A DNA stretch of 64,000 bases from Streptomyces niveus (GCF_002009175.1 NZ_CP018047.1:4650001-4714000), one strand, 5' to 3'. Counted from the stretch's first letter, positions 34,604 through 43,900 are shown. The notes: generated from the sequence alone by a model not told the origin. Program-made: numbers and translations.

Positions 34604-35893
34604 ATGCGGAAACATGTCATCGGGGCCTTTGTCGTCACCATGGCGCTCGGACTCTCTGCCTGCGGCAGTGGGGACTCGGGCGGGGACGGCGGCGAAACGT
34701 CGGGCAAGGGCAAGACCCTGACCGTGTGGATCATGGAGGGGACCAACCCGGACCCCAAGCCCTTCTTCAACGAGGTCGCCGCGGCCTTCAAGAAGAAGAC
34801 GGGCGCCACGGTCAAGGTCGAGTACCAGCAGTGGGCCACCGCGCAGAGGAAGTTCACCACCGCGATCGAGGGCGGACCGAGCCAGGTCCCCGACGTCGCC
34901 GAGGTGGGCACCACCTGGATCCCGCAGTTCGCCGAGACCGGCGGCCTCGTTGACGTGACCGACAAGGTGAAGGACTCCGGGCTGGGCGACGACCTGGTCG
35001 AGGGCCTGGCCGACGCGGGCACGCTGGACGGCAAGCAGTACGGCATGCCCTGGTACGCCGGTGTCCGCGGACTCCTCTACCGCAAGGACATCTTCGAGAA
35101 GCACAACCTCAAGGCCCCGACCACCTGGAAGGAACTGCGCGACACCGCGCTGGTCCTGAAGGAGAAGGAGCCGGGCATGATCTCCTTCCCGGTCGCGGGC
35201 GGCGCGGAGATGTTCGCGACCCCGTTCGTCTGGGGCGCCGGCGGCGAACTGGCCGTCGACGAGGGCGGCAAGTGGAAGTCCGGCATCAACTCCCCGGAGT
35301 CGGTCAAGGGCATCACGTACTACACCGACCTCGCGAAGAAGGACAAGCTGTCCCCGGCGAAGGTCACCACCTGGACCGAGAAGGAGGTGGCGACCGACTT
35401 CCAGAAGGGGAAGATCGCCATGTCCCTCTCCGGCAACTGGACGCCCAAGGCGTTCGTCCAGGCGGCCCCCGACCTCGAGGGCAAGCTCGCCGCGGCGCCC
35501 ATCCCCGGTGAGACCGGCGGCATGAGCAAGTCCTTCCTCGGCGGCTCCTACCTCTCCACCTTCAAGGGCGAGAACCAGGACCTGGCCTGGGAGTACGTCA
35601 AGCTGGTCACCACCGGCGAGTTCGCCACCAAGTGGGCCGAGCAGACGAACTACTTCCCCGGACAGAACTCCCTCCTCAAGGAGGTCCAGGCGAAGAACGA
35701 CCCGCTCGTCGCCCCCTTCGCCAAGCAGATGACCGAGGCCGGCGCCACCGTGCCGAAGACGCCCGCCTACGGCCAGATCCAGGCCACCCAGGTCGTCACG
35801 AAGATGATCCAGTCGATCCTGACGGACAAGCAGACCGTGCAGGAGGCCGCGGACCAGGCCGCCGAGGAGATGGACAAGATCTTTGCCTCCTGA
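34604..35893 (+). CDS. ABC transporter sugar-binding lipoprotein (chitobiose/GlcNAc-type candidate)
   Basis: A 429-residue family-1 extracellular solute-binding protein. Signal peptide MRKHVIGAFVVTMALGLSAC ends in lipobox LSAC, so Cys20 is lipid-anchored. The mature protein starts with a Gly/Ser/Asp linker, then LTVWIMEGTNPD and later WEYVKLVTTGEFATKWAEQ, typical of CUT1 sugar receptors. AGGGAGC precedes the ATG. A DasR-type operator upstream and a GH3 N-acetylglucosaminidase at the operon end point to a GlcNAc-containing oligosaccharide, as for DasA or NgcE; no ATPase gene is present, consistent with sharing MsiK. Confidence 0.88.
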   Translation: MRKHVIGAFVVTMALGLSACGSGDSGGDGGETSGKGKTLTVWIMEGTNPDPKPFFNEVAAAFKKKTGATVKVEYQQWATAQRKFTTAIEGGPSQVPDVAEVGTTWIPQFAETGGLVDVTDKVKDSGLGDDLVEGLADAGTLDGKQYGMPWYAGVRGLLYRKDIFEKHNLKAPTTWKELRDTALVLKEKEPGMISFPVAGGAEMFATPFVWGAGGELAVDEGGKWKSGINSPESVKGITYYTDLAKKDKLSPAKVTTWTEKEVATDFQKGKIAMSLSGNWTPKAFVQAAPDLEGKLAAAPIPGETGGMSKSFLGGSYLSTFKGENQDLAWEYVKLVTTGEFATKWAEQTNYFPGQNSLLKEVQAKNDPLVAPFAKQMTEAGATVPKTPAYGQIQATQVVTKMIQSILTDKQTVQEAADQAAEEMDKIFAS

Positions 35894-36893
35894 GTCGCTC
35901 ATCGAAGACTCGGCGCACGACGACGTGGCCGCGGCGACCTCCCCTGTGAAGTCGCCGCGGCCACGCGGGCAGCGCCCGAGCCCGACGCTGCGCCGCAAGC
36001 AGCTCGGTCGCACCACCCGCCCCTGGCTGCTGCTCCTGCCCTCCCTCGTGGTGCTGGCGGGTCTGCTCCTGTGGCCGCTGGTCAAGGTCGGCATCCTGTC
36101 GGTCCAGGACTACGAGGTGAAGTTCGGCGGCGGAGTCGGCACGTACACCGGCTTCGACCACTACAAGGACCTGCTCAGCGACGGCGCCCTGTGGCGCACG
36201 GTCCTGCCCAACACCGTGTTCTTCGCGGTCGCCTGTGTGGCGCTGACCGTCGCGCTCGGCACCCTCGCCGCGCTGCTGCTCCAGCGGCTCGGCACCACCT
36301 GGCGGGTCATCTGCTCCACCGCGATCATGGCGGCCTGGGCGATGCCCGCCGTCACCGGCACCTACGTCTGGGTCTGGCTGTTCTCGGCGGGCGACGGAAT
36401 GATGAGCCAGCTCGCCGGCTCGCTCGGGCTGATCGACCCCGAGACCACGAACTGGTTCACCGAGCGGCTGTCCTTCTACGCCATCGCCACCCTCAACGTG
36501 GTGCACCACGGCTTCCCGTTCGTCGCCATCACCGTGCTCGCGGGGCTGCTGACCATCCCCAAGGAGCTGTACGAGGCGGGGATGATCGACGGCGCGAACG
36601 CCTGGCAGCGGTTCTGGAAGATCACCGTGCCCACCATCAAGCCGATCTTCCTCGTCGTCACCATCCTGTCGACCATCTGGGACTTCAAGGTCTTCACCCA
36701 GATCTATCTGATGCCGGGCGGCGCGGGCAGCAACGAAGAGGTCCTCAACCTGGGCGTGTGGTCCTACCAGCAGGCGTTCGCCCTGAACGACTACGGCGCG
36801 GGCGCGGCCACCGCCGTACTCCTGACGCTGCTCCTGCTGCTGATCACCATCGTCTACATCCGAACCCTCTTCAAGGAGAGTGACGAGCTGTGA
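35883..36893 (+). CDS. ABC transporter permease (MalF-like, CUT1)
   Basis: A membrane protein of up to 336 residues with about six helices. The coupling-loop EAA motif is in ELYEAGMIDGANAWQRFWKITVPTIKP. TTG at 35883 overlaps the receptor gene by 11 bp and has GAGGAG 11 nt upstream; later GTG codons within the first 25 residues are alternative starts, because the N-terminus up to RRKQLGRTTRP is polar and low-conservation. It forms the inner-membrane pore with the next gene. Confidence 0.88.
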   Translation: MPPESLIEDSAHDDVAAATSPVKSPRPRGQRPSPTLRRKQLGRTTRPWLLLLPSLVVLAGLLLWPLVKVGILSVQDYEVKFGGGVGTYTGFDHYKDLLSDGALWRTVLPNTVFFAVACVALTVALGTLAALLLQRLGTTWRVICSTAIMAAWAMPAVTGTYVWVWLFSAGDGMMSQLAGSLGLIDPETTNWFTERLSFYAIATLNVVHHGFPFVAITVLAGLLTIPKELYEAGMIDGANAWQRFWKITVPTIKPIFLVVTILSTIWDFKVFTQIYLMPGGAGSNEEVLNLGVWSYQQAFALNDYGAGAATAVLLTLLLLLITIVYIRTLFKESDEL

Positions 36894-37717
36894 CCCGCAC
36901 GACGACCGCCGGGCGGATCGGGCTCGCTGTCGCGGTGTTCGCGCTGCTGGTCTTCACGCTGTTCCCGGTGTACTGGATGGTCAGCACCGCGCTCGACCCG
37001 AACGCGATCACCCGTGGCTCCGACGTCCTGCCGAGCGGGATCAGCGGCGAGCACTTCAGCTACATCTTCGACCGCGGCAACTTCGGCCAGTTCCTGACCA
37101 ACTCGCTGATCGTCGGACTCGGCACGATCCTGGTGTCCGGGCTGCTGGCGCTGTTCGCCGCCGTGGCCGTCGCGCGCTTCCGCTTCCGGTTCCGCACCTC
37201 GGTACTGATCATGGTGCTCATCGTGCAGATGGTCCCGCTGGAGGCGCTCGTCATCCCGCTCTTCCTACAGATGCGGGACTACGAACTGCTCAACAGCCTC
37301 ATCGGACTGACCGTCGTCTACATCGCGCTGTCGCTGCCCTTCGCGATCTGGACGCTGCGCGGCTTCGTCGCGACCGTTCCCAAGGAGGTCGAGGAGGCCG
37401 CGTATCTGGACGGCTGCTCGTGGCCCCGGATGTTCTGGTCCGTCCTGCTGCCGCTGGTCGCGCCGGGCCTCGTCGCCACCAGCGTGTTCGCCTTCATCAC
37501 CGCCTGGAACGAGTTCGTCTTCGCGTACACCTTCATGAAGGACGGCTCCAAGTACACCGCCGCCGTGGGCCTGTTCCAGTTCTTCGGCGAGAACTCCACG
37601 TCCTGGGGCCCGGTCATGGCCGGCTCCACCCTCATCACCCTGCCGGTACTGGTCTTCTTCATCATCGTGCAGCGGCGGCTGGCCTCCGGGCTGGCGGCCG
37701 GGGCGGTGAAGGGGTGA
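36890..37717 (+). CDS. ABC transporter permease (MalG-like, CUT1)
   Basis: A 275-residue six-helix permease. The EAA motif is EVEEAAYLDGCSWPRMFWSVLLPLVAPG. GTG overlaps the previous stop (GTGA), with AAGGAGAG upstream. ITAWNEFVFAYTFMKDGSKYT is typical of CUT1 MalG-type partners. It works with the two preceding genes to import a sugar. Confidence 0.92.
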   Translation: MTRTTTAGRIGLAVAVFALLVFTLFPVYWMVSTALDPNAITRGSDVLPSGISGEHFSYIFDRGNFGQFLTNSLIVGLGTILVSGLLALFAAVAVARFRFRFRTSVLIMVLIVQMVPLEALVIPLFLQMRDYELLNSLIGLTVVYIALSLPFAIWTLRGFVATVPKEVEEAAYLDGCSWPRMFWSVLLPLVAPGLVATSVFAFITAWNEFVFAYTFMKDGSKYTAAVGLFQFFGENSTSWGPVMAGSTLITLPVLVFFIIVQRRLASGLAAGAVKG

Positions 37718-39216
37718 GCACCGGTCATACGCGGGACGAAGCGCTGCGCCTGGTCAACTCCGTGCTGCTGCCCGGCTTCCACGGCACCGAGCCGCCCCCG
37801 TGGCTGCTCGGCGCCGTGGACACGGGACTCGCGGGCGTCGTGTACTTCGCGCACAACGTGCCCGACCCCGCGACCGCCGCCGCGCTCTCGGCGGCCCTGC
37901 ACGCCCGGCGCGGCGACCTGATCGTCGCGAGCGACGAGGAGGGCGGCGACGTAACCCGCCTGGAGGCCGCGACCGGCTCCTCCTACCCCGGCAACGGCGC
38001 GCTCGGCGAGGTCGACGACACCGACGTCACCGAACGCGTCGCCCGCGCCATCGGCCACGACCTGCGCGCGGCCGGCATCGACCTGAACCTCGCACCGGAC
38101 GTCGACGTCAACGCGAACCCGGACAACCCGGTGATCGGCATCCGGTCCTTCGGCGCCGACGCCGCCCACGTGGCCAGGCACTCCGCCGCGTACGTCACGG
38201 GCCTGCAGTCCGCCGGCGTCGCGGCCTGCGCCAAGCACTTCCCCGGCCACGGCGACACGGCCGTCGACTCGCACCTGCGGGTGCCGCAGCTGGACGCCGA
38301 CCTCGACCTGCTCCGACGTCGCGACCTGCTGCCGTTCGCCGCCGCCATCGAGGCGGGCAGCCGCTGTCTGATGACCGGGCACATCATGGCCCGCCCGTTC
38401 GGCGACGCACCCGCCTCACTGAACGCCGAGGCCGCCCGGCTGGCCCGCGAGGAGCTGGGCTTCACCGGCGCCATCGTCACGGACGCGCTCGACATGGGCG
38501 CCGTCCTGGCCGACCCGGGCTTCGGCCCCGCCTGCGTCCAGGCCGTCCTCGGCGGCGCCGACCTGCTCTGCCTGGGCAACCCGGACAGCGCGGAGGCCGC
38601 CGAGAGCGCCTACGGGACGGCGCGCGACGCGCTCCTCGACGCCGTGGCCACCGGCGAACTGCCCGTACGGCGGCTCGCGGAGGCCGGACGGCGGGCCAGG
38701 GAGCTGGCGCAGTGGATCGGCCGCGCCCGCGCCACACCCCCGCCTCCCAAAGAGGACGAGCTGCCGCTCGCCGTGGCCCGCGCCGCCCTCCGGGTACGCG
38801 GCAACGTGGCGCTCGGCCCGGCGCCGTACGTGATCGACCTGCGACAGCGCGTCAACCACGCCTCCGGCAGCCGCGCACCCCATCTGAACCGGCTGCTCGC
38901 CGAGGCCATGCCGGGCCTGACCACCACCGGCGTACCCGCCGAAGGCCCGACCTCGGCCCGCGCGGACACCGCCCTCCAGGGCGCCGGCGAGCGCCCCGTG
39001 GTCGTCCTCGCGCGCGAGCCGCACCGGGACGCGGCGGAGACCGCGCTCCTGCGCGAGATCGTCACCCGCCGCCCGGACGCCGTCGTCGTCCTCACGGGCT
39101 GGCCGCACGCCGTGGACGCGCTGGCGGCCAACACCGTGGTGACATACGGCTCGGCCCGCGTCAACGCGCTGGCGGCCGTGGAGCGCCTCCTGGGCGGCAC
39201 CCCGCACGGGGGCTAG
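37714..39216 (+). CDS. Glycoside hydrolase family 3 beta-N-acetylglucosaminidase (NagZ/DasD-like)
   Basis: A 500-residue protein with no signal peptide, hence cytoplasmic. KHFPGHGDTAVDSH at residues 174-187 is the GH3 NagZ-branch signature that carries the His/Asp acid-base pair, and IVTDALDMGAV carries the nucleophile aspartate. It should cut imported GlcNAc disaccharides or other GlcNAc-glycosides. GTGA overlap couples it to the permease. Its stop codon overlaps that of the convergent GNAT gene. The C-terminal third is a GH3 second domain with lower conservation. Confidence 0.88.
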   Translation: MSTGHTRDEALRLVNSVLLPGFHGTEPPPWLLGAVDTGLAGVVYFAHNVPDPATAAALSAALHARRGDLIVASDEEGGDVTRLEAATGSSYPGNGALGEVDDTDVTERVARAIGHDLRAAGIDLNLAPDVDVNANPDNPVIGIRSFGADAAHVARHSAAYVTGLQSAGVAACAKHFPGHGDTAVDSHLRVPQLDADLDLLRRRDLLPFAAAIEAGSRCLMTGHIMARPFGDAPASLNAEAARLAREELGFTGAIVTDALDMGAVLADPGFGPACVQAVLGGADLLCLGNPDSAEAAESAYGTARDALLDAVATGELPVRRLAEAGRRARELAQWIGRARATPPPPKEDELPLAVARAALRVRGNVALGPAPYVIDLRQRVNHASGSRAPHLNRLLAEAMPGLTTTGVPAEGPTSARADTALQGAGERPVVVLAREPHRDAAETALLREIVTRRPDAVVVLTGWPHAVDALAANTVVTYGSARVNALAAVERLLGGTPHGG

Positions 39217-39755
39217 AGCTTCTTCTCGTACCAGGCGACGTCCCAGTACCTGCCGAACTTGCGGCCGACCTCGCCGTACGTACCGATGTGCCGGAAGCCG
39301 AAACGCTGGTGCAGCCGCTCCGACGCGCTCGTCCCCCCGCCTTCGGCGGGAGTCACCCCCTGCACGATGCCCGCGTACGCGCGGTGCACGTCCTCGCCCT
39401 CCAGGGCCTTGAACAGCGCCTCGTAAAGAAGCGTGCCGACTCCCCGGCCCGCCGCCCCGTCCGCGCAGTACACCGTGACCTCCACAGAGGTGGAGTACGC
39501 CGGCTTCGGCCGCAGCGGACTACTGGTCGCGTAACCGAGCACACGCCCGGAAGGGACATCCTGAGCAACCCTGAGGCGGTGTGGGCCGTCTTCGGGGTAG
39601 GAGCGCAGCCACGGGCGGCGTTGCCCGGGAGTGAAGGTGGCGGTGTCGAAGGTGATCGGGGTCTCGCGGACGTAATGGTTGTAAATCTCCGTGAGCGCCG
39701 TCAGATCGTCCTCGGTTCCGCTTCTGACCTGCACTTCCGTCCAGCTTGGCACCAT
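39213..39755 (-). CDS. GNAT acetyltransferase, phosphinothricin acetyltransferase-like
   Basis: A 180-residue GNAT. IYNHYVRETPITFDTATFTP and EVTVYCADGAAGRGVGTLLYEALFKAL (acetyl-CoA motif GRGVGT) are the hallmarks of the PAT/Bar/MddA group, which acetylates phosphinothricin, methionine sulfoximine or amino acids. An unusual Gly/Thr-rich loop (GVTPAEGGGTSASERLHQRF) replaces the shorter PN(E/P)xSxxLHxxxGF stretch. ATG at 39755 has GAGGAGGG upstream. It is divergent from the hrdD promoter. Confidence 0.88.
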   Translation of the reverse strand: MVPSWTEVQVRSGTEDDLTALTEIYNHYVRETPITFDTATFTPGQRRPWLRSYPEDGPHRLRVAQDVPSGRVLGYATSSPLRPKPAYSTSVEVTVYCADGAAGRGVGTLLYEALFKALEGEDVHRAYAGIVQGVTPAEGGGTSASERLHQRFGFRHIGTYGEVGRKFGRYWDVAWYEKKL

Positions 39756-39815
39756 GCGTCCCTCCTCGGTGGCGGGACAGGGTACTGCATGATCACAAAA
39801 ATGAGTGCACGCCTT

Positions 39816-39842
39816 GGGAATTCTGTCCGGATTCCAGTCGTT
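39816..39842 (+). promoter_or_regulatory. SigR-type promoter upstream of hrdD
   Basis: GGGAAT (39816-39821), exactly 18 bp, then GTT (39840-39842) matches the SigR consensus GGGAAT-N18-GTT used in the thiol-oxidative stress response. It lies about 62 bp before the hrdD start. In S. coelicolor hrdD is known to be a SigR target. Confidence 0.85.
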
Positions 39843-39903
39843 GTTTCCAACGGATGCAGGGCACCCGGAAGGGTGTCGCGACCGACTCAGTAAGGGAGCT
39901 CGC

Positions 39904-40899
39904 ATGGCAACCCGTGCCGTCGCCCGTCGCACCGCCACCGGCGGTTCGAAAGCGGCAAGCAGTGTTCGCGCCGTAGGCGGGGAGATCGCCGACCGCGACC
40001 TGGTCGGCATGTACCTCGACGAGATCGCGCGTACACCGCTGCTCGACGCCGCCAAGGAAGTCGAGCTGTCCCAGACCATCGAAGCGGGTGTGTACGCACA
40101 GCAGATCCTCGACGGATCGGTGGAGAGCGAGGGTGCCGGCGCGGAGCACGAGGAGCTGGAAGCCCTCGTCGCCGCCGGTGAGCGCGCGAAGGACGTCTTC
40201 ATACGCTCGAATCTCCGTCTCGTCGTCGCCGTGGCCCGGCGCTACCCGCGCAGTGGACTGCCCCTGCTCGACCTCATCCAGGAAGGCAACGCCGGCCTGG
40301 TGCGCGCGGTCGAGAAGTTCGACTACGCCAAGGGATTCAAGTTCTCCACCTACGCGACCTGGTGGATCCGCCAGGCCATCACCCGGTCCATCGCGGACCA
40401 GTCACGCACGATCAGGCTGCCCGTCCACCTCGTGGAGGAGCTCGGCCGCATCCGCAGGGTGCAGCGCGAGTTCAACCGTGAGCACGGGCGCGACCCGGAG
40501 CCCGCCGAGGTCGCCGCCGAGCTCGACTCCAACGCCGCGCGTGTCACCGACGTCCTGGACTGGGCCCGTGACCCGGTCAGTCTGAACATGTCGGTGGACG
40601 ACGACGGGGACACCCAGTTCGGTGATCTGCTGGAGGACACCTCGGCGATCTCACCCGAGCAGTCCGTCCTCACGCTGCTGCGCAGCGAGGAGCTGGAAGA
40701 CCTGATCGGCAGGCTCGACCACCGCACGGCCTCCATCATCAAGATGCGTTACGGCATCGAGGACGGCCGGGAGCGGACGCTCACCGAGGTGGGCAAGCAG
40801 CACGGCCTGACCCGGGAGCGGATCAGGCAGATCGAGAAGCACGCCCTTCTCGAACTGAAGAAGATGGCGCACGACGTGGGCTTCGACGCCGCGGCGTGA
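39904..40899 (+). CDS. hrdD: RNA polymerase group 2 sigma factor HrdD
   Basis: A 331-residue sigma-70 protein. Region 1.2 GGEIADRDLVGMYLDEIART, region 2 KDVFIRSNLRLVVAVARRY with KGFKFSTYATWWIRQAI, and region 4.2 EVGKQHGLTRERIRQIEKHAL are complete. It lacks the long region 1.1 of HrdB and matches Streptomyces HrdD closely in size and N-terminus (MATRAVARR). ATG at 39904 has AAGGGAG upstream. It is non-essential in S. coelicolor and recognises HrdB-like promoters; the SigR promoter upstream ties it to disulfide stress. A strong hairpin terminates it. Confidence 0.93.
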   Translation: MATRAVARRTATGGSKAASSVRAVGGEIADRDLVGMYLDEIARTPLLDAAKEVELSQTIEAGVYAQQILDGSVESEGAGAEHEELEALVAAGERAKDVFIRSNLRLVVAVARRYPRSGLPLLDLIQEGNAGLVRAVEKFDYAKGFKFSTYATWWIRQAITRSIADQSRTIRLPVHLVEELGRIRRVQREFNREHGRDPEPAEVAAELDSNAARVTDVLDWARDPVSLNMSVDDDGDTQFGDLLEDTSAISPEQSVLTLLRSEELEDLIGRLDHRTASIIKMRYGIEDGRERTLTEVGKQHGLTRERIRQIEKHALLELKKMAHDVGFDAAA

Positions 40900-40920
40900 G
40901 CCAAGGCGTGCCCTTTGAGC

Positions 40921-40960
40921 GGAGTCCCGGTATCCACCCCCCCCCCGGTGCCGGGACTCC
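40921..40960 (+). terminator. hrdD terminator hairpin with a C10 tract in the loop
   Basis: GGAGTCCCGG (40921-40930) pairs perfectly with CCGGGACTCC (40951-40960). The 20-nt loop contains ten consecutive C (40937-40946). It follows the hrdD stop by 21 bp and faces the convergent WYL gene, so it may serve both. Confidence 0.85.
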
Positions 40961-40968
40961 TTACGTAC

Positions 40969-41937
40969 TCACACCCCGCCCGCCGCACGGCTCAGCCGGC
41001 TCCCCAGCGCACCGATGTGCTCGACCAGCCGCGCGGGACTGTGGACCGTGAACTCGCAGTCCACCAGCGCCAGTCGCAGCGCCAGCCACTCCAGCGAATC
41101 GCCCGCCTCGGTCCGTAGCCGGCAGCTGTCGGGCCCGGTCGGCTCCGGCACGCCGAACGAGGCCGGCAGCCGCGACGCCACATGGTCCGCGGGCGCCGCG
41201 AAGCTCACATCCACCTCCCACGGCTGCTGCGCGCCCCGCATCGAGCTGGTCAGGAACTCCGCCGCGTCACCCGTCGGCAGCTCACGCGGCGTGAAGCGCG
41301 CCCCGGTCGGGAACGGTTCGCCGACCCGGTCGACCCGGAACGTACGCCAGTCCTCCCGCGCCAGGTCGTACGCGACGAGGTACCAGCGCCGGGCAGTCGA
41401 CACCAGCCGGTACGGTTCGACCTGCCGCTTGGTCCGCGCGCCGTCGCCCGCGCGGTAGTTGAACCGCAGCCGCTCCGTACCGGTGATCGCGGACGCGATG
41501 ACCGTCAGCGTCCGCGGGTCCACGCTCGCCGCGTCGCCCCGGATCAGCAGCGGCACCGTCGCGGCCTGGAGGGTGGAGACCCGGCGCCGCAGCCGCGAGG
41601 GCAGCACCTGCTCCAGCTTCGCCAACGCCCTTACGGACGCCTCCTCGACGCCCTCGATGGCATGCCCCGCCCCGGCCCGCAGCCCCACCGCAATGGCCAC
41701 GGCCTCCTCGTCGTCCAGCAGCAGCGGCGGCATGGCGGCGCCCGCCACCAGCCGGTATCCACCGACCGCACCCCTGCTGGCCTCGACCGGATAGCCGAGA
41801 TCGCGCAGCCGGTCGATGTCCCGGCGGATCGTGCGCGGGCTGACGTCGAGACGCGTCGCCAGCTCGCTGCCCGGCCACTCGCGCGGCGTCTGGAGAAGTG
41901 ACAGCAGATTCAGGAGTCGTGCCGGGGTATCCGTCAT
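40969..41937 (-). CDS. WYL-domain HTH transcriptional regulator (YafY/DeoR-like)
   Basis: A 322-residue regulator: winged helix ELATRLDVSPRTIRRDIDRLRDLGYPVEASRG, then a WYL domain with YRLVSTARRWYLVAYDLAREDWRTFRVDRV and a C-terminal WCX extension. Such proteins often sense a nucleotide or drug. It is divergent from a DHA2 exporter with a 62-bp gap holding GGACATGAACTGGCCTACATG-like bases, so the exporter is the probable target. ATG at 41937 is chosen; one upstream start would add seven residues. Confidence 0.9.
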   Translation of the reverse strand: MTDTPARLLNLLSLLQTPREWPGSELATRLDVSPRTIRRDIDRLRDLGYPVEASRGAVGGYRLVAGAAMPPLLLDDEEAVAIAVGLRAGAGHAIEGVEEASVRALAKLEQVLPSRLRRRVSTLQAATVPLLIRGDAASVDPRTLTVIASAITGTERLRFNYRAGDGARTKRQVEPYRLVSTARRWYLVAYDLAREDWRTFRVDRVGEPFPTGARFTPRELPTGDAAEFLTSSMRGAQQPWEVDVSFAAPADHVASRLPASFGVPEPTGPDSCRLRTEAGDSLEWLALRLALVDCEFTVHSPARLVEHIGALGSRLSRAAGGV

Positions 41938-41999
41938 GCGCTCCAGGGTGCCAGCCATCTAGGACATGAACTGGCCTACATGCTGCATAGCTTTCTCCC

Positions 42000-43511
42000 A
42001 TGACTTCTCCAGCCACAGCACCGGTCGCCGTACCGGACACCACCCCCGACCCCGTCACGCCCTCAGCGCCCGGCGACCGCAGGCGCTGGCTCGCGCTGGC
42101 CGTGGTCATGACCGCGGCCTTCATGGACCTGGTCGACGTCACCATCGTCAACATCGCCATCCCCAGCATCGAGCGGGACCTCTCGGCGACCTTCGGCGCC
42201 ATCCAGTGGATCACCGCCGGATACGCGCTTGCCTTCGCCGCCGGACTGATCACGGGCGGCAGGCTCGGCGACATCTACGGCCGCAAGCGGCTCTTCCTCC
42301 TGGGCATCACCGGCTTCACCCTCGCCTCCGCGCTCTGCGGCTTCGCCGTGAACCCCGAGATGCTCGTCGCCTCCCGGCTGCTCCAGGGCGCGATGGCCGC
42401 GCTGATGGTGCCCCAGGTGCTCGCGATCATCCACGTCACCTTCCCCGCGCACGAACGCGGCAAGGTCTTCGGGATGTTCGGCGCGATCGTCGGCCTCGGC
42501 GCCGTATCGGGACCGCTGCTCGGCGCGCTGCTCACCCAGTGGAACCTCTTCGGGCTCGAATGGCGCCCGATCTTCCTGATCAACCTGCCCGTCGGGATCG
42601 CCGGAGTGATCCTCGGCCGCAGGTTCATCACCGAGTCCAAGGCGCCGAAGGCCCTGCGGCTCGACGTGGTCGGTGTCGTCCTGGTGACCGGGGCGCTGCT
42701 GATGCTGATCTACCCGCTCACCCGGGGCCGCGAGCTGGGCTGGCCGCTCTGGGGGCACCTGTGCATGGCGGGCAGCGTGCTGGTGTTCGCGGCGTTCGTG
42801 GCGTACGAGAAGGTGAAGACCCGCAAGGACGGGTCGCCGCTGGTGGAGCTGTCCCTGTTCAAGGTCAAGAGCTTCGCCGCGGGCATCGCCGTACAGCTCA
42901 CCTTCGGTGTCAGCCTGGGCATCTTCTTCCTGGTCTGGACGCTCTACATGCAGATCGGCCTCGGCTGGAGCCCGCTGCGCGCGGGTCTGACCGGCCTGCC
43001 GTTCTCGCTCGCGGTGTCCACCGCCGCGGGGCTCTCCGTACAGAAGCTGGTCCCGCGGTTCGGCCGCAAGGTCCTCCAGACCGGCGCGCTGACGATGGCG
43101 GCGGGCGTCCTGCTCTACATCTGGGAGGCCGGGCGGTACGGCGCGGACATCACCACCTGGCAGATGGTGCCGCCGCTGGTCGTGATGGGCCTGGGGATGG
43201 GCCTGATCGTGGCGCCGCTGACGGACGCGGTGCTGTCGGACGTACCGCGCGAGCACTCGGGTTCGGCGTCCGGCCTGATCAACACGGTGCAGCAGATGGG
43301 CAACGCGCTGGGACTCGGGCTGGTGTCGGTGGTCTTCTTCGGGGTGGTCGACGACCACCGGGCGACGACGCCCACGGGGGTGGCGTCGGCGTTCGAGGCC
43401 GGCTTCCAGAACGCGCTGTGGTGGGTGGTGGCGGTACTGGCGGTGATCTTCCTGCTGATGTTCGCGCTGCCGAAGCGCAAGTCGCCGGAGCCGCGGGTGC
43501 TGGCGGCCTGA
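42000..43511 (+). CDS. MFS drug exporter, DHA2 family (second copy)
   Basis: A 503-residue 14-helix transporter. The first helix has AAFMDLVDVTIVNIAIPSIE, and motif A is GGRLGDIYGRKRLF. It resembles the exporter at 31425-32972 in layout but not closely in sequence. Transcribed away from a WYL regulator that probably controls it. The substrate is unknown. Confidence 0.92.
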   Translation: MTSPATAPVAVPDTTPDPVTPSAPGDRRRWLALAVVMTAAFMDLVDVTIVNIAIPSIERDLSATFGAIQWITAGYALAFAAGLITGGRLGDIYGRKRLFLLGITGFTLASALCGFAVNPEMLVASRLLQGAMAALMVPQVLAIIHVTFPAHERGKVFGMFGAIVGLGAVSGPLLGALLTQWNLFGLEWRPIFLINLPVGIAGVILGRRFITESKAPKALRLDVVGVVLVTGALLMLIYPLTRGRELGWPLWGHLCMAGSVLVFAAFVAYEKVKTRKDGSPLVELSLFKVKSFAAGIAVQLTFGVSLGIFFLVWTLYMQIGLGWSPLRAGLTGLPFSLAVSTAAGLSVQKLVPRFGRKVLQTGALTMAAGVLLYIWEAGRYGADITTWQMVPPLVVMGLGMGLIVAPLTDAVLSDVPREHSGSASGLINTVQQMGNALGLGLVSVVFFGVVDDHRATTPTGVASAFEAGFQNALWWVVAVLAVIFLLMFALPKRKSPEPRVLAA

Positions 43512-43900
43512 CGCTGCCGGGTCGCGTCTGCGGCCCGGTTCTGGCCTCAATCGCCGGCCGGGCTGGGGGTGGTGCGGACCCGTCGGGGGTGTGAACAGCG
43601 CCACGTGGCGGCGTGAGGGGGGCGGGGTCGCAGGAGGGGTGTGTTCGGACACTCAGGCTGATTTGTGGTGCGTGAACAAGATGGGTCGTCGGGTCCAACG
43701 AACGGGGCACGCGCCGTAAATCACGCCGTCCGGACATACCCGTCCGGAGGCCCCGAACCCCGACCGGCACCCGACAACCGCAACCCGGACACCGAACCCC
43801 GTCGCCCGACCACACGCCCACATGTGTTTACTTCCAAGGAACCCCACCGTAACGTGACCCCGAAACCACAGACTCGGGCATCGAACGGACGTAAACCCAC
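43512..43900. promoter_or_regulatory. fru leader region with GTTTAC/GTAAAC operators and an inverted GAGGAC repeat
   Basis: The 389-bp gap holds no gene. Near 43541-43566 is an inverted copy of the CCGGCGATTGAGG element. Closer to the DeoR gene, CCCACATGTGTTTAC (43817-43831) and GTAAACCCACATG (43891-43903, ending in the start codon) form an inverted pair 60 bp apart, a likely autoregulatory site for the fru repressor that could form a loop. Confidence 0.6.
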
